A DNA stretch of 64,000 nt from NCBI GenBank assembly GCA_947477565.1, contig CANJUR010000005.1, positions 106,946 to 170,945 on the forward strand, in the 5' to 3' direction. The stretch is from Deltaproteobacteria bacterium. Lineage in GTDB: Bacteria > Myxococcota_A > Polyangia > Polyangiales > Ga0077539. The position numbers and the translations under genes were made by a program. Below the pieces are notes generated by a model. The model had not been told where the DNA came from. It made no database searches and saw nothing but the letters and a program-made list of their open reading frames with translations. This document shows, piece by piece, positions 9,989 to 23,199 of this stretch (the first letter of the stretch is position 1; each line of letters begins with the position of its first letter).

Positions 9989-10060
9989 AAGCAAACCAGA
10001 GCCTTGGATGCTAACACAGCTCACGCCGCTGGTGCGCGGCGCAGCAGTCACGGGTGGTGT

Positions 10061-11248
10061 TCAGGCGCGGCGCAGCACCAGGAGGGCGATTTCCGGCGCC
10101 ATCCCGACGCGCGTCGGCACGCCGGTGGTCCCGATGCCCCGACTGACGAAGAGCGCGCTCGCGCCGTCGCGGAAGAGCCCAGCCGAGAAGCGCGACGCGA
10201 AGCGACCGAGGTTCATCCGCGGCCCAATCGGCAGCCCAAACTGCCCTCCGTGGGTATGCCCGCTAAGGGTGAGCGCCACGCCACGCCGGACCAGTTCGGG
10301 CCAGCCCGCCGGGTCGTGCGCGAGCATCACCACAGGCTCGCCGACGGGTACTTCGCAGAGCGCGCGGTCGACGTCGTCGAGCTTGCTCGAGCGGTCATCG
10401 ACACCGGCGAAGTGGAGCCGCGCGCCGCCCCGGGAGACGGCAACAGAGCGGTTGCGGAGAAGCGTGACGTCGGCCTGCGCAAGCGCCCGCACGACGCCGT
10501 CGGCGGTCTGGTAATAGTCGTGGTTGCCCATGCACGCGATGACGCCATCCGGGGCGTTGAGGGAGCGCGCAAAGCTGGTGACGTCGTCGAGGTACCCTTC
10601 GCCCACGGTGATGAGGTCGCCGGTGAGCGCGATGAGGTCGGGGTCAAGCCCGCGCACGCTCGTTGCCCATCGGCGAAACATCCATCCGGGCACGTACGGT
10701 CCGCAGTGAACGTCTGAGACGTGCGCGACGCGGTACCCATCGAAAGCGGCGGGCAGCCCTACGACGGGAACCTCCACCCGCGTCACCCGCGCCCATGCGC
10801 GTCCTACGGTGCTCCCCCACAGTGCGAGCGTCCAGGTGAGCGCGTAGAGCGACCCGAGGCCGACCGTGACAGACCTCAATGGGTGACCGACGAGCGCCAG
10901 GACTGCGCCGCCCAGCAGCAGAGTCCACGCGATCGGCGTCGCGAGGAAGCACCCGCTCGCGTACACGGCGTAGGGAACCTCCAGGATCCATGTGCGCCAC
11001 CAGGGCGTGCGCACGTCGTCGATCCACCAGCGCAGTCGGTGGACGAGCACCGAGACGGCCGCGAGGTGGAGCGCCACGGAGGCGACGGCACAGGCCGCGA
11101 GGGGCACGCGGGTGGCCTCGCTCAAGACCGACGCGAGAAGCACGACAGCGGGCGCTTGCATCACGGCGACGGCGCCGAGCACTCGCACCAGAAAGCGCCG
11201 CCGCCACGCGCTGATGGCCGGAACATGCCTGAGCTTCGTCGGACTCAC
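10061..11248 (-). CDS. Membrane-bound calcineurin-like metallophosphoesterase (YkuE/YaeI-like)
   Basis: The first about 150 residues hold four or five hydrophobic helices; the rest is a metallophosphoesterase domain. The metal-ligand motifs are intact: SDVHCGP (near residue 178), LTGDLI, GNHDYY, LAHDP and SGHTHGGQFG. Known relatives hydrolyse phosphodiesters of lipid-linked or UDP-linked sugars, such as UDP-diacylglucosamine, but the substrate here is not predictable. The start codon is GTG at 11248, divergent from the rRNA methyltransferase gene with 97 nt between. It is the first of a minus-strand run continuing into the kinase and peptidase genes. Confidence 0.9.
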   Translation of the reverse strand: MSPTKLRHVPAISAWRRRFLVRVLGAVAVMQAPAVVLLASVLSEATRVPLAACAVASVALHLAAVSVLVHRLRWWIDDVRTPWWRTWILEVPYAVYASGCFLATPIAWTLLLGGAVLALVGHPLRSVTVGLGSLYALTWTLALWGSTVGRAWARVTRVEVPVVGLPAAFDGYRVAHVSDVHCGPYVPGWMFRRWATSVRGLDPDLIALTGDLITVGEGYLDDVTSFARSLNAPDGVIACMGNHDYYQTADGVVRALAQADVTLLRNRSVAVSRGGARLHFAGVDDRSSKLDDVDRALCEVPVGEPVVMLAHDPAGWPELVRRGVALTLSGHTHGGQFGLPIGPRMNLGRFASRFSAGLFRDGASALFVSRGIGTTGVPTRVGMAPEIALLVLRRA

Positions 11249-11345
11249 GGCCCCGAAAGGCTTCGCACACCCCGATCAACCCGACAACCAGCACCTTGCG
11301 CGGCGAGGGTCGCATCGCGTAGAGCCGCGCAAAGGACAGATCCCT

Positions 11346-12548
11346 ATGGTCGCGACCGTTCATCTCCGCCCGGGTCACGTGCAGCCCGTCTGGCTTGGAC
11401 ACCCCTGGGTGTATGCGCAGGCCGTGGGTCGGGTGGAGGGCGAGCCCGCGCCCGGCGACGACGTGATCGTCCGCGATCCCCGGGGCAATCCGCTCGGTCG
11501 GGGGTATTGGTCGCCGTCGAGCGCGATTCCGGTGCGGGTTCTGACTCGAGACGTGTCCGCCGATCTGGACGAACGTTGGCTGCACAAGCGTATCGCCGAG
11601 GCGGCCGCGTGGCGTCGCTCGCTGCTGGGCCTGCCCGCGCCGCACACCAACGGATACCGACTGATCAACGCCGAGGGCGACGGGCTCGCGGGGCTGATCG
11701 CCGACGTCTTCGGCGACAGCGTGGTGGTGCAGTTGCTCACCGTCGGAATGAAGCGCCGGGAGCTGGCCATCGCGGCGGCGCTGCGGGAGGTGACCGGCGC
11801 TCAGCGGGTCTTCGAGGTGTCGTCTCCCAAGCACCAGACCCTGGAGGGGATCACCCCCCGCGAAGGCATCCTGGCGGGCGAGGACGCGGAGTCGCTGACG
11901 TTTACCGAGGGTGGTAATATCTGGACGCTTCCGGCGCCGGGGCGGGCGGGGTCGGGGCAGAAGACCGGGTACTTCTTCGACCAGCGGGAGAACCGCGCGC
12001 GGGTCGGCGCGCTCGCGGCGGGGCGGCGGGTGCTCGATCTTTTTTGTTACCTGGGTGGGTTCTCCATGGCGGCGGCGCGGGGCGGCGCGACGGAGGTGCT
12101 GGGCATCGACAGCGCGGCCGGAGCGATCGCAGCGGCGACCGCGGCGGCGGTGGCCAACGGGGTAGACGGGGTCGTTCGCTTCGAGAAGGGCGACGCGCTG
12201 AAGTTGTCGGTGGCCCTCGATCAGAAGGGCGAGCGCTTCGACCTGGTGGTGTGCGACCCGCCGAAGTTGGCGAGCAACGCGCGCGAGGTCGAAGGGGCCC
12301 TGCGGCACTACCGCAAGGTGAACGCCGAGGCGGCGCGGCGCGTGACCACCGGGGGATTGCTGGTGACGTGCTCGTGCTCGGGGCACGTGACGCCGGAGGA
12401 GTTCATTCGCGCGGTGCTGGCGGGAGTGCGGGACGCGGGCCGGGATGCGGTAATGCTGCGTATCGACGGCGCGGCGAGCGATCATCCGACGCCGCTGGCC
12501 TTCGTCGAGGGGCGCTACCTGAAGTGCGCGACGCTACGAATCACATGA
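11346..12548 (+). CDS. 23S rRNA (cytosine-C5)-methyltransferase-like protein, RlmI/RlmK family
   Basis: 400 aa. A PUA domain occupies about residues 1-80 (LRPGHVQPVWLGHPWVYAQ), followed by an EEHUD-like segment (LINAEGDGLAGLIADVFGD) and a class I methyltransferase. Motif I region is FCYLGGFSMAAARGG (near 233), motif IV is DPPK (near 304), and the motif VI cysteine lies in TCSCSGH. This is the YccW/RlmI architecture, which makes m5C in 23S rRNA. The start is fixed by an AAGGA at 11332-11336, 9 nt before the ATG; the frame is open further upstream but without homology. The stop overlaps the next start (ATGA). Confidence 0.92.
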   Translation: MVATVHLRPGHVQPVWLGHPWVYAQAVGRVEGEPAPGDDVIVRDPRGNPLGRGYWSPSSAIPVRVLTRDVSADLDERWLHKRIAEAAAWRRSLLGLPAPHTNGYRLINAEGDGLAGLIADVFGDSVVVQLLTVGMKRRELAIAAALREVTGAQRVFEVSSPKHQTLEGITPREGILAGEDAESLTFTEGGNIWTLPAPGRAGSGQKTGYFFDQRENRARVGALAAGRRVLDLFCYLGGFSMAAARGGATEVLGIDSAAGAIAAATAAAVANGVDGVVRFEKGDALKLSVALDQKGERFDLVVCDPPKLASNAREVEGALRHYRKVNAEAARRVTTGGLLVTCSCSGHVTPEEFIRAVLAGVRDAGRDAVMLRIDGAASDHPTPLAFVEGRYLKCATLRIT

Positions 12549-13357
12549 CCGCCGTGGCCGCCGAACGCTGTCTACCGTTGGAGACGGTGGCGGCCGATCG
12601 TTGGCGCGACGTCGTGGGCGTCGCGACAGACCTCGACGACACCCTCACCATGCACGGCGAACTGACCGCAGAGGTGCTGACTGCGTTGGAAGATGTTCGC
12701 GCGCTGGGGTTGCCCTGCGTGATCGCGACGGGCCGCTCGCTGGGGTGGGGCGCTGTGTTGGCTCGGGTGCTCCCGGTGCGCGCGGTGGTCACGGAAAACG
12801 GAGGGGCGTACGTTCTGCGGGAAGGGAGCGGGGCGCGGGTAGCGTTCCTCGATCCGGACGACGTGCGGGACGAAGGCATGGAGCGGGTGCGTACGTGCGT
12901 GGCGGCGATCGTTGATCGGTTTGCGGCGCTGCGGCCCGTGGAGGACGTGGCGGTGCGTGTGACCGACCTCGCGCTCGACATCGGCGAGCGGACGACGGTC
13001 GATCCGGTGGTGGTGCGCGAGGCCCTGGCGATGGTGCGCGACGCGGGGCTGTTCTCGACGACGAGCAGCATCCACCTGCACGTGAGCTATCGCCCGGCGG
13101 ACAAGGTGGGCGGCCTGCGCGCGGCGCTCGAGGCGCTCGGGCTGGACGCCGCGGCTCTCGATGCGCGGTGGCTCTACGTCGGCGACAGCCCCAATGACGC
13201 TGCGGCATTCGGGGCGATGGCGCTGTCCTTCGGGGTCGCGGGCGTGCGGCGCTTTGCGGGGCGAATGTCGGCGTGGCCGGCGTTCGTGACGACGGCGGAC
13301 GGGCCCGGGGGATTCGCGGCGGTGGTGGCAGCGTTGCGCGCGGGGCGCTCAGCGTGA
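12545..13357 (+). CDS. HAD-superfamily IIB (Cof-type) hydrolase
   Basis: 270 aa. The nucleophile motif is DLDDTLT, with motif II ATGRS and motif III/IV DKVGGLRAALE plus GDSPNDAAAF, the layout of Cof-like sugar-phosphate phosphatases. The ATG overlaps the RlmI-like stop by 4 nt, so translation is probably coupled. The protein is a likely small-molecule phosphatase; its substrate is not evident from the sequence or from the mixed neighbours (an rRNA methyltransferase before it, a membrane-anchored unknown protein after it). Confidence 0.88.
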   Translation: MTAVAAERCLPLETVAADRWRDVVGVATDLDDTLTMHGELTAEVLTALEDVRALGLPCVIATGRSLGWGAVLARVLPVRAVVTENGGAYVLREGSGARVAFLDPDDVRDEGMERVRTCVAAIVDRFAALRPVEDVAVRVTDLALDIGERTTVDPVVVREALAMVRDAGLFSTTSSIHLHVSYRPADKVGGLRAALEALGLDAAALDARWLYVGDSPNDAAAFGAMALSFGVAGVRRFAGRMSAWPAFVTTADGPGGFAAVVAALRAGRSA

Positions 13358-13974
13358 ACCCGAAGCGATCGCGGGTGATGGCGGTGGCGGCAGTGTCGCT
13401 GGCGGCGGCCCTCGGCGCGGTGCTGCTGCTCACCCGTCCGCCGACGCCGACCGCGGTGGCCGCGGGGTCGCACGCGGAGGCCCCTGCGACGCGGGTCGCA
13501 GGCGAGCCTCCCCCGGCGGTGGACGACGAGCACGCGTACGCGCCAGGTTCGCCGGCGGCAGTGGCCGAGCGCTTCTTGCGGGCGTTTTGGAGGGCCCACT
13601 ATGTAGACGCTGGGGCGCTCGCAACCGGCGAGACGCTGGCCCGATGCCAGCGCGACCAGCGCGCGGGGGCCGATCTCATTCCCGAGCACGCTGAGCTTTA
13701 CCGCCGCGTGAGGGTCTTCCGCGAGGCCTCGCGATATCGGCTCGAGCGGGTCACGGTGTCGGATCTCCCGACGGAGGGCGACGGCTTCGCGAGGCGTCTG
13801 GTGCAAGGAGAGGCGCACGCCACGGGGCCCTCCCCCGATGACGCCCGGATGGTGGAGAGCCGCCGCGGACAGCGCCTGGAGTTGGTGCTCCGCGACGGCG
13901 CCTGGAAGGTCGCCGAGTGGACGGCGACGACCAACACGTCCGCCCCCGGCGCGGATGCTGGAGGCGCACGATGA
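13354..13974 (+). CDS. Hypothetical membrane-anchored protein with possible NTF2-like domain
   Basis: 206 aa. A GTG start at 13354 overlaps the previous stop (GTGA), and the stop is overlapped by the next ATG. The N-terminus is basic (NPKRSR) and followed by one hydrophobic helix (VAAVSLAAALGAVLLL), so it is either a signal anchor or a signal peptide. The remainder (about 60-200) is soluble. Its pattern of AERFLRAFWRAHYVDAGALA and a terminal LVLRDGAWKVAEW resembles small NTF2/DUF4440-like folds, but this is only impression. I do not recognise a family. The fixed position inside a tightly coupled operon supports a real gene. Confidence 0.75.
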   Translation: MNPKRSRVMAVAAVSLAAALGAVLLLTRPPTPTAVAAGSHAEAPATRVAGEPPPAVDDEHAYAPGSPAAVAERFLRAFWRAHYVDAGALATGETLARCQRDQRAGADLIPEHAELYRRVRVFREASRYRLERVTVSDLPTEGDGFARRLVQGEAHATGPSPDDARMVESRRGQRLELVLRDGAWKVAEWTATTNTSAPGADAGGAR

Positions 13975-14777
13975 TCCGACGCGATGGGTCGGACCCCCTC
14001 GAGCGCGGCTCGCGGGAGCACTACGACGACGCGGCGTATTACGATCATGCGTATGCGCGGCGCGCCGAGGACGTGACGTTCTACCGCGAGGCAGCGCGGC
14101 GCTGTGGTGCGCCGGTTCTCGAGCTTGGCGTGGGGAGCGGACGCGTGGCGATTCCGACCGCGCTCGACGGTGCGGAGGTGCTGGGGCTCGACCTCAACGC
14201 CGCGATGCTGGCGCGGGCCCGCGAGACAGCCCGGCGGAAGGGCGTCCCCCGAGGCCGGCTCTCGCTCCGCCGCGGCGACATGCGGCGCTTCAAGCTCGGG
14301 CGCACGTTTCCGCTGATCACGGCACCCTTCAACGCACTGCTGCACCTCTACGAGCCCGACGAGATCGCGGACTGCTTTCGCTGCGTGCGCGAACACCTCG
14401 CACCGGGCGGCCGCTTCATCTTCGACGTGCGGCTCCCATCGCCCGCAGAGCTCGCGCGCAACCCGGACCGGGCCTACGTGGGTCGGCCCATCAAGCACCC
14501 GACGCTGGGCGTGCGCGTGCGTTACTCCGAGCGCTTTCTCTACGACCCGATCAAGCAGGTGCAGCACGTGACGATCCGGTTTGAGCCGCAAGACGGCTCG
14601 CCCGCGCACGAGACCCTGCTCACGCAGCGGCAGATCTTCCCGGGCGAGCTACGCGCGCTGCTCACGCTCGGCGGTCTGCGCCTCGCGCGACGGCTGGGTA
14701 CCTTCACTGGTAATCCGTTGGGTCCCGACGACGGGCAGCAGATCGTCGAAGCTGTGGCGCTGGACTCGCCGCGGTGA
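13971..14777 (+). CDS. Class I SAM-dependent methyltransferase
   Basis: 268 aa. The ATG at 13971 has a GGAGG 7 nt upstream and overlaps the preceding stop by 4 nt. Motif I is VLELGVGSGRVA, followed by the acidic motif II residue in LGLDLN, and a motif IV-like FPLITAPFNALLHLY, which is typical of the Methyltransf_25/Methyltransf_11 group acting on small molecules. No partner suggests a substrate. A trailing beta-rich half (RFLYDPIKQVQHVTIRFE) resembles the glycine or ubiquinone-type methyltransferases, without enough identity to name one. Confidence 0.88.
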   Translation: MIRRDGSDPLERGSREHYDDAAYYDHAYARRAEDVTFYREAARRCGAPVLELGVGSGRVAIPTALDGAEVLGLDLNAAMLARARETARRKGVPRGRLSLRRGDMRRFKLGRTFPLITAPFNALLHLYEPDEIADCFRCVREHLAPGGRFIFDVRLPSPAELARNPDRAYVGRPIKHPTLGVRVRYSERFLYDPIKQVQHVTIRFEPQDGSPAHETLLTQRQIFPGELRALLTLGGLRLARRLGTFTGNPLGPDDGQQIVEAVALDSPR

Positions 14778-15106
14778 GTGACGCAGCCGACCCGCTCGCG
14801 GGGCTGCTCCTGGTCGCCGAGACGGGCGCGGTGAGCTTCGCGGTGCGGGCGCAGCCGCGGTCGTCGCGCGAGGCGATCGAGGGCGTGCGCGAGGGTGCTT
14901 TGCGGGTCGCGCTGACTGCGCCGCCGGTGGAGGGCGAGGCCAACACCGCCCTGGTGGCCTTGCTCGCCAAGACGCTGCGAGTGCCGAAGCGCGACGTCGC
15001 GGTGGTGGCCGGAACCAGCAACCGGAGCAAGCGCTTGCGGATCGTCGGGCTGACCGTGGACGAAGTGCGGGAGCGCCTCGCAGCGGTGGTCAAACCGCCC
15101 TTTTAG
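14774..15106 (+). CDS. DUF167 (YggU) family protein
   Basis: 110 aa with the diagnostic DUF167 core: VRAQPRSSREAIEG, then APPVEGEANTALVALLAKTL, then GTSNRSKRLRI. The fold is known from YggU and related structures, but the biochemical role is unclear. GTG start overlapping the methyltransferase stop (GTGA); it is the last gene of the five-gene coupled run that starts at 11346. Confidence 0.92.
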   Translation: MSDAADPLAGLLLVAETGAVSFAVRAQPRSSREAIEGVREGALRVALTAPPVEGEANTALVALLAKTLRVPKRDVAVVAGTSNRSKRLRIVGLTVDEVRERLAAVVKPPF

Positions 15107-15119
15107 TGCGCGCGCGTGG

Positions 15120-15371
15120 TCAGTGATTGAAGAAGGTGCGAATGCCCGAAAGGCCCTCGCAAAACAGAATCGCACAGCTTCGTCGCTGCTCTTGTTTCAT
15201 GCGGTTGCAGAGCGCGGCGAGGTCGTCGTCGTCGTCGATGACAGTGCCCTCCGCGGGCTGATTCGAGCGCTCGTCGTAGCGACAGTCATCCAGGGCCACC
15301 CAGCGGCCTCGAAAGCTTCGGTTCGAGCAGATTTCCGACCACGAAAGCCGCGCCAATGGACTGGTGCCCAT
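15120..15371 (-). CDS. Small hypothetical protein, uncertain
   Basis: An 83-aa frame that reads like protein rather than shadow: it is rich in Asp, Asn and Cys, with a run of five aspartates and five cysteines (for instance ALCNRMKQEQRRSC), and an aromatic end (IRTFFNH). There is a stop codon two codons before its ATG, no clear ribosome binding site, and no recognisable family. The 307 bases beyond it (15372-15678), before the kinase stop codon, hold no convincing gene. It may be a decayed secreted protein. Confidence 0.3.
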   Translation of the reverse strand: MGTSPLARLSWSEICSNRSFRGRWVALDDCRYDERSNQPAEGTVIDDDDDLAALCNRMKQEQRRSCAILFCEGLSGIRTFFNH

Positions 15372-15678
15372 GAATTATCGATGTCCTGACGATCCCGACC
15401 GCTGCAACGCGGGGGAGTGCCTCGACGCAACGCGCACCGTGCGCGCTGGAGGCTCCGAGGGTCCGCCGAGGTGGAGAGCATGGGCTCGCCCGTCTATGCG
15501 CATCCATCGGCGCATCGGGGTATTTGAACCATTCATTGGTCTCAGGGCCTCTGCTGGCGATACCCGGTTCGTACCGTCAAAAGCCCTCGCGGGCCATGAT
15601 GTCGGTGAACCGGGCGGGACCATGATCCCGTTCGTTTCGACACGCAAGCGCTACGTAATGAGGGGAGTTCGGTGGCGA

Positions 15679-17481
<1,803 letters not shown>

Positions 17482-17645
17482 GCTCTATGCTCCGTACCGT
17501 CGGTCCGTCCGCCTACACACCCTCAAAGGCCCCGGAGCCCGACAGGCACCGCGACGACACCCGCGAGAGCGTTACGGCACCCCCGCCCCTGGCGCAACCA
17601 CAGTCCCCGGGAAGAAGGACATTCCCCCGAACTCAGCGACGTACC

Positions 17646-19742
<2,097 letters not shown>

Positions 19743-19826
19743 GAAGAGAGCGCGGACGCTATCACGATCGCGAAGGAGCGTTCAGATCGCTCGACGACAC
19801 GGGGCGATCGTGCGAGAGAAGCGCGC

Positions 19827-21260
19827 ATGCATGTGCACCTGATTGGGGTGGCGGGCACCGGGATGGGAGCGTTCGCGGGCCTACTCAAGGCAGCCGGTCA
19901 TCGAGTCACCGGAAGCGACACCGCGTTTTATCCGCCCATGGGCGACGCACTGAAAGCGTACGGCGTCGAGACCATGGTGGGCTGGGACCCGGCGCACCTC
20001 GACCCGAGGCCCGACCTCGTCGTGGTCGGCAACGTCTGCCGCAAGGACAACCCCGAGGCGCGCGCAGCCATCGACGGCGGGATGAACCACCGATCGTTTC
20101 CCAAAGCGCTCGGCGAACTCTTCCTCGCGACACGACGCTCGCTCGTCGTCGCAGGGACGCACGGCAAGACCACCACCACCGCGCTCGTCGCGTGGCTGCT
20201 CGAAGCCTCCGGGCACGACCCGTCGTTCCTTGTAGGAGGGCTCGCGCGCAACTTCGACGCGAGCTACCAACTGGGTAAGGGAGCGGCGTTCGTGGTCGAG
20301 GGAGACGAGTACGACTCGGCGTTCTTTGAGAAGACCCCGAAGTTCTGGGCGTACCGGCCGTGGGGCGCGATCGTCACGTCGCTCGAACACGACCACGTGG
20401 ACATCTATCCCACCGCGGAATCGTATCGAGATGCCTTCGTGGGGTTCGCGTCGCGCATTGCACCCGAAGGGGTGCTCGTCGCCCACGCGCGAGACCCCGA
20501 AGTGGTCGCGATCGCGAAGCGAAGCAGCGCGCGAACGGTGTTCTATGGCCTGAGCAACGACGAGTTTCCCGACGGGGTCACCCCGACCTGGATGGCCGCG
20601 CCGATCGCACCGAGCGGGGGGTGGCAGCCGTTCGAGTTGTTTATCGGGGGCTCCTTCGCGGGGAGGTACTTCTCGCCGCTGATGGGCGAACACAACCTCC
20701 GAAATGTCGTCGCAGCGCTCGCACTCCTCGCGGAGGGAATGTCCGTGCCGATTCCCGCGATGATGAAAGCCCTGCGGGAGTTCAAAGGCGTCAAGCGTCG
20801 GCAGGAACTCGTGGCTACCGCCGGCGGCGTTCGCATCTACGACGACTTCGCGCACCACCCGACCGCGGTCGATCAAACCCTCCGCGCCATGCGGGGCCAT
20901 CACCCCGATGGGAAGCTCATCGCCATCTTCGAGCCGCGAAGCGCAACCGCGTGCCGACGCACACACCAACACGAATACCCCGCCGCCTTCGCCGCCGCCG
21001 ACCTCAGCCTCATCGCGCCTGTCGGACGGATGGAAATCCCGCAGGAAGAACGCCTCGACATTCCCTCCATCGTCCGAGAAATCACCGACCGCGGCGGCCA
21101 CGCCGAGACCTTCGCCGCCGGACCGCAGAGCGTCGATGAGATCGTCGCCCGCGTCGCTGCGGTCGCGCGGCCCGGAGACACTATCGCAGTGCTCTCCAAC
21201 GGCGCCTTCGGTGGCATCCACGGCAAGCTGACCTCCGCCCTCGAAAGAACATCCCCATGA
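19827..21260 (+). CDS. mpl: UDP-N-acetylmuramate--L-alanyl-gamma-D-glutamyl-meso-diaminopimelate ligase
   Basis: 477 aa. Mpl reattaches recovered murein tripeptide to UDP-MurNAc during peptidoglycan recycling. The Mur-ligase ATP loop is GTHGKTTTTAL; the N-terminal HLIGVAGTGMGAFAGLL and SDTAFYPPMG, then EGDEYDSAFF and LEHDHVDIYPT, are Mpl-specific variants of the MurC pattern. The start at 19827 (MHVHLIG) follows a GAGAGAAG; the longer frame upstream has no homology. The stop overlaps the rnr start by 4 nt. Confidence 0.93.
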   Translation: MHVHLIGVAGTGMGAFAGLLKAAGHRVTGSDTAFYPPMGDALKAYGVETMVGWDPAHLDPRPDLVVVGNVCRKDNPEARAAIDGGMNHRSFPKALGELFLATRRSLVVAGTHGKTTTTALVAWLLEASGHDPSFLVGGLARNFDASYQLGKGAAFVVEGDEYDSAFFEKTPKFWAYRPWGAIVTSLEHDHVDIYPTAESYRDAFVGFASRIAPEGVLVAHARDPEVVAIAKRSSARTVFYGLSNDEFPDGVTPTWMAAPIAPSGGWQPFELFIGGSFAGRYFSPLMGEHNLRNVVAALALLAEGMSVPIPAMMKALREFKGVKRRQELVATAGGVRIYDDFAHHPTAVDQTLRAMRGHHPDGKLIAIFEPRSATACRRTHQHEYPAAFAAADLSLIAPVGRMEIPQEERLDIPSIVREITDRGGHAETFAAGPQSVDEIVARVAAVARPGDTIAVLSNGAFGGIHGKLTSALERTSP

Positions 21261-23149
21261 GCGACTCCGCACCCCGCGCCGCCCGCGGCTTCGTCAGCGT
21301 CCACCCTCGCGGGTTCGGCTTCTTCACCGAGGAAAATACCGACCCGCCGCAAAGCTCGTTCGTGATTCCGCCGGAGCTCAACGCCTTCCTGGCCGACGAC
21401 GTCGTCGAGGCCGTCATCACTGTCGGCGAAGACGGCCGCACCAACGCATCCAACCTCCGCCTGCTCGAACGCCCGCGCTCCGAACTCTTCGGCACCGTCA
21501 TCATCCACCGCGGCGTGGCTCACCTGAAGGTCGATCGCGAGGTCGCCAACACCGACTGGCTCCTCGTTCACACCGGAACCGCTCCCGCCGCCGGGGCGCA
21601 CGCGCTCGCCCGCGTCGAGGGCACCCGCGCCGTCCTCATGGAGGTGCTCGACACCCCAGACGCGCAGACCCTCGCGCAGGTGATCGCGCGGCACGGCATC
21701 GCCACCGTGGTGCCGCCGGCGGCCCTCGCGGAGGCCGAGCGTGCGAGGAAGATCGCACACACCGCCGACGGACGCCGCGACCTCCGGGAGGTGCCCACGG
21801 TCACGATCGACGCGGCCTCGACGCGGGACATCGACGACGCCATCAGCGTACTGCCCGCGGACGAAGACGGCGCCGTGCGTCTGCTCGTCTCCATTGCAGA
21901 CGTGAGCGCGTTTGTCCCCGATGGCAGCGCCCTCGACCAGGACGCCCGGGGGCGGGCGACGAGCGTGTACCTCGCTGGGCGGGTGATTCCGATGCTGCCC
22001 GATGGGCTCTCGTCGGAGTGGATCTCGCTGCTCCCCAACGTAGACCGGATGTGCCTGACCGCAGAACTCCGCATCGACCCGGAGGGCACCGTGGTCGCGG
22101 TGGACGTGTACGAAAGCGTGATTCGCTCGTGGGCGCGCCTCACCTACGACGAGGTCGCGGCCTTCCTCGACCACGGCGACGTCTCGCCAGACCTCGAGCC
22201 CGTCTACGAAGCCGCTCCGTGGTGGCGCACGGTCTCCGCGCGGCTGCACATGGCCCGCACGCGTCGAGGGGGCGTCGAGGTGGCACGCGACGAGACCTTC
22301 GTAGTGCTCGACGCAGTGACCGGGCTCGCGACGGGCATCGAGGCCCACCAGCCGACGTCGGCGCACGTACTCATCGAGCGCTGCATGGTCGCCGCCAACG
22401 AGGCCGTGGCGCGCTGGCTCGCGGAGCGCGGCGTTCCTGGGGTGTACCGCGTGCACGATGTTCCGGGCCCAGACGCAGTGCGCGAACTCAGCGCCGTGGC
22501 CGAGCGATTCGGGTACGCGTCGGGTTTCGGTCCGACGCTCTCGCCGCTCGCGCTCGCGGCCTTCGATCACCAGATCGCGCTGTCCCCGAGCGAGCCCGCC
22601 ATCCGTGGGGTGCTGCTGCGCTCGCTTGGCCCGGCGCGCTACACGGTCTTCCCGTCCACGCACTTCGGCCTCGGGGCGGCGCTGTACCTTCACTTCACAT
22701 CGCCGATACGCCGCTACGCCGACCTCGCAGTGCACCGCCTCGTGAAGTCGTACCTGCACGGCACGCGCACCTGGTCACTGCGTGATCCGGGACTGGAGAC
22801 GCTGGCGCGGCACATCAACCTGCGCGCGCGGCTCGCGGCGCGGGCGGAGACCGACCGACACCGGATGCTCGTCGCGGGCTACATGACCAAGCACATCGGC
22901 GAACACTTCAGCGCGCGCGTCGTGAAGGTGCGGCCCTTCGGCGTGGTCGCGCAGATCGACACCACGCTGGTCGAAGGGACGCTGGCGTTCGAAGCACTGC
23001 CTGAGGGTCCGTACGCCGTGGAGCCATCCGGGGGCGCGGCGCGCTCTCCCACGCGGCGCTACGCAGTCGGCGACGCCGTGCGGGTCACGGTGATGCGCAC
23101 GGACGCCTCGCTCGGACGCATCGAATTGGCGTTGGCACCGAAGGGCTGA
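21257..23149 (+). CDS. rnr: RNB-domain 3'-5' exoribonuclease (RNase R/VacB family)
   Basis: 630 aa. An N-terminal cold-shock-like domain (GFVSVHPRGFGFF), then the RNB catalytic domain with DAASTRDIDDAIS, where the four clustered aspartates coordinate magnesium, and RMCLTAELRID. YLHFTSPIRRYADLAVHR is the conserved RNB C-terminal motif. The S1 domain is at the end (FSARVVKVRPFGVVAQID). It is shorter than E. coli RNase R (about 813 aa), lacking the N-terminal helix-turn-helix and the lysine-rich tail, so the closest label is RNase R/RNase II family. ATGA overlap with mpl. Confidence 0.9.
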   Translation: MSDSAPRAARGFVSVHPRGFGFFTEENTDPPQSSFVIPPELNAFLADDVVEAVITVGEDGRTNASNLRLLERPRSELFGTVIIHRGVAHLKVDREVANTDWLLVHTGTAPAAGAHALARVEGTRAVLMEVLDTPDAQTLAQVIARHGIATVVPPAALAEAERARKIAHTADGRRDLREVPTVTIDAASTRDIDDAISVLPADEDGAVRLLVSIADVSAFVPDGSALDQDARGRATSVYLAGRVIPMLPDGLSSEWISLLPNVDRMCLTAELRIDPEGTVVAVDVYESVIRSWARLTYDEVAAFLDHGDVSPDLEPVYEAAPWWRTVSARLHMARTRRGGVEVARDETFVVLDAVTGLATGIEAHQPTSAHVLIERCMVAANEAVARWLAERGVPGVYRVHDVPGPDAVRELSAVAERFGYASGFGPTLSPLALAAFDHQIALSPSEPAIRGVLLRSLGPARYTVFPSTHFGLGAALYLHFTSPIRRYADLAVHRLVKSYLHGTRTWSLRDPGLETLARHINLRARLAARAETDRHRMLVAGYMTKHIGEHFSARVVKVRPFGVVAQIDTTLVEGTLAFEALPEGPYAVEPSGGAARSPTRRYAVGDAVRVTVMRTDASLGRIELALAPKG

Positions 23150-23158
23150 CGCCCGCAG

Positions 23159-23199
23159 ATGGCGGAGGGTGCGGCTCCCGATTGGCCGCCATCAATCGG
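23159..23199 (+). other. Two overlapping, mutually exclusive inverted repeats just after rnr
   Basis: Ten bases after the rnr stop, ATGGCGG (23159-23165) pairs with CCGCCAT (23186-23192), while CCGATTG (23178-23184) pairs with CAATCGG (23193-23199). The two stems cannot form together because the second repeat starts within the loop of the first and ends beyond it. There is no T-run, so a simple intrinsic terminator is not supported. They could be a 3' end protector, a terminator of another type or chance in GC-rich DNA. Confidence 0.35.

Noticed and set aside
10992..11345. Long in-frame extension upstream of the RlmI-like gene
   Set aside because: No homology, no ribosome binding site, and a strong Shine-Dalgarno sits at the shorter start.
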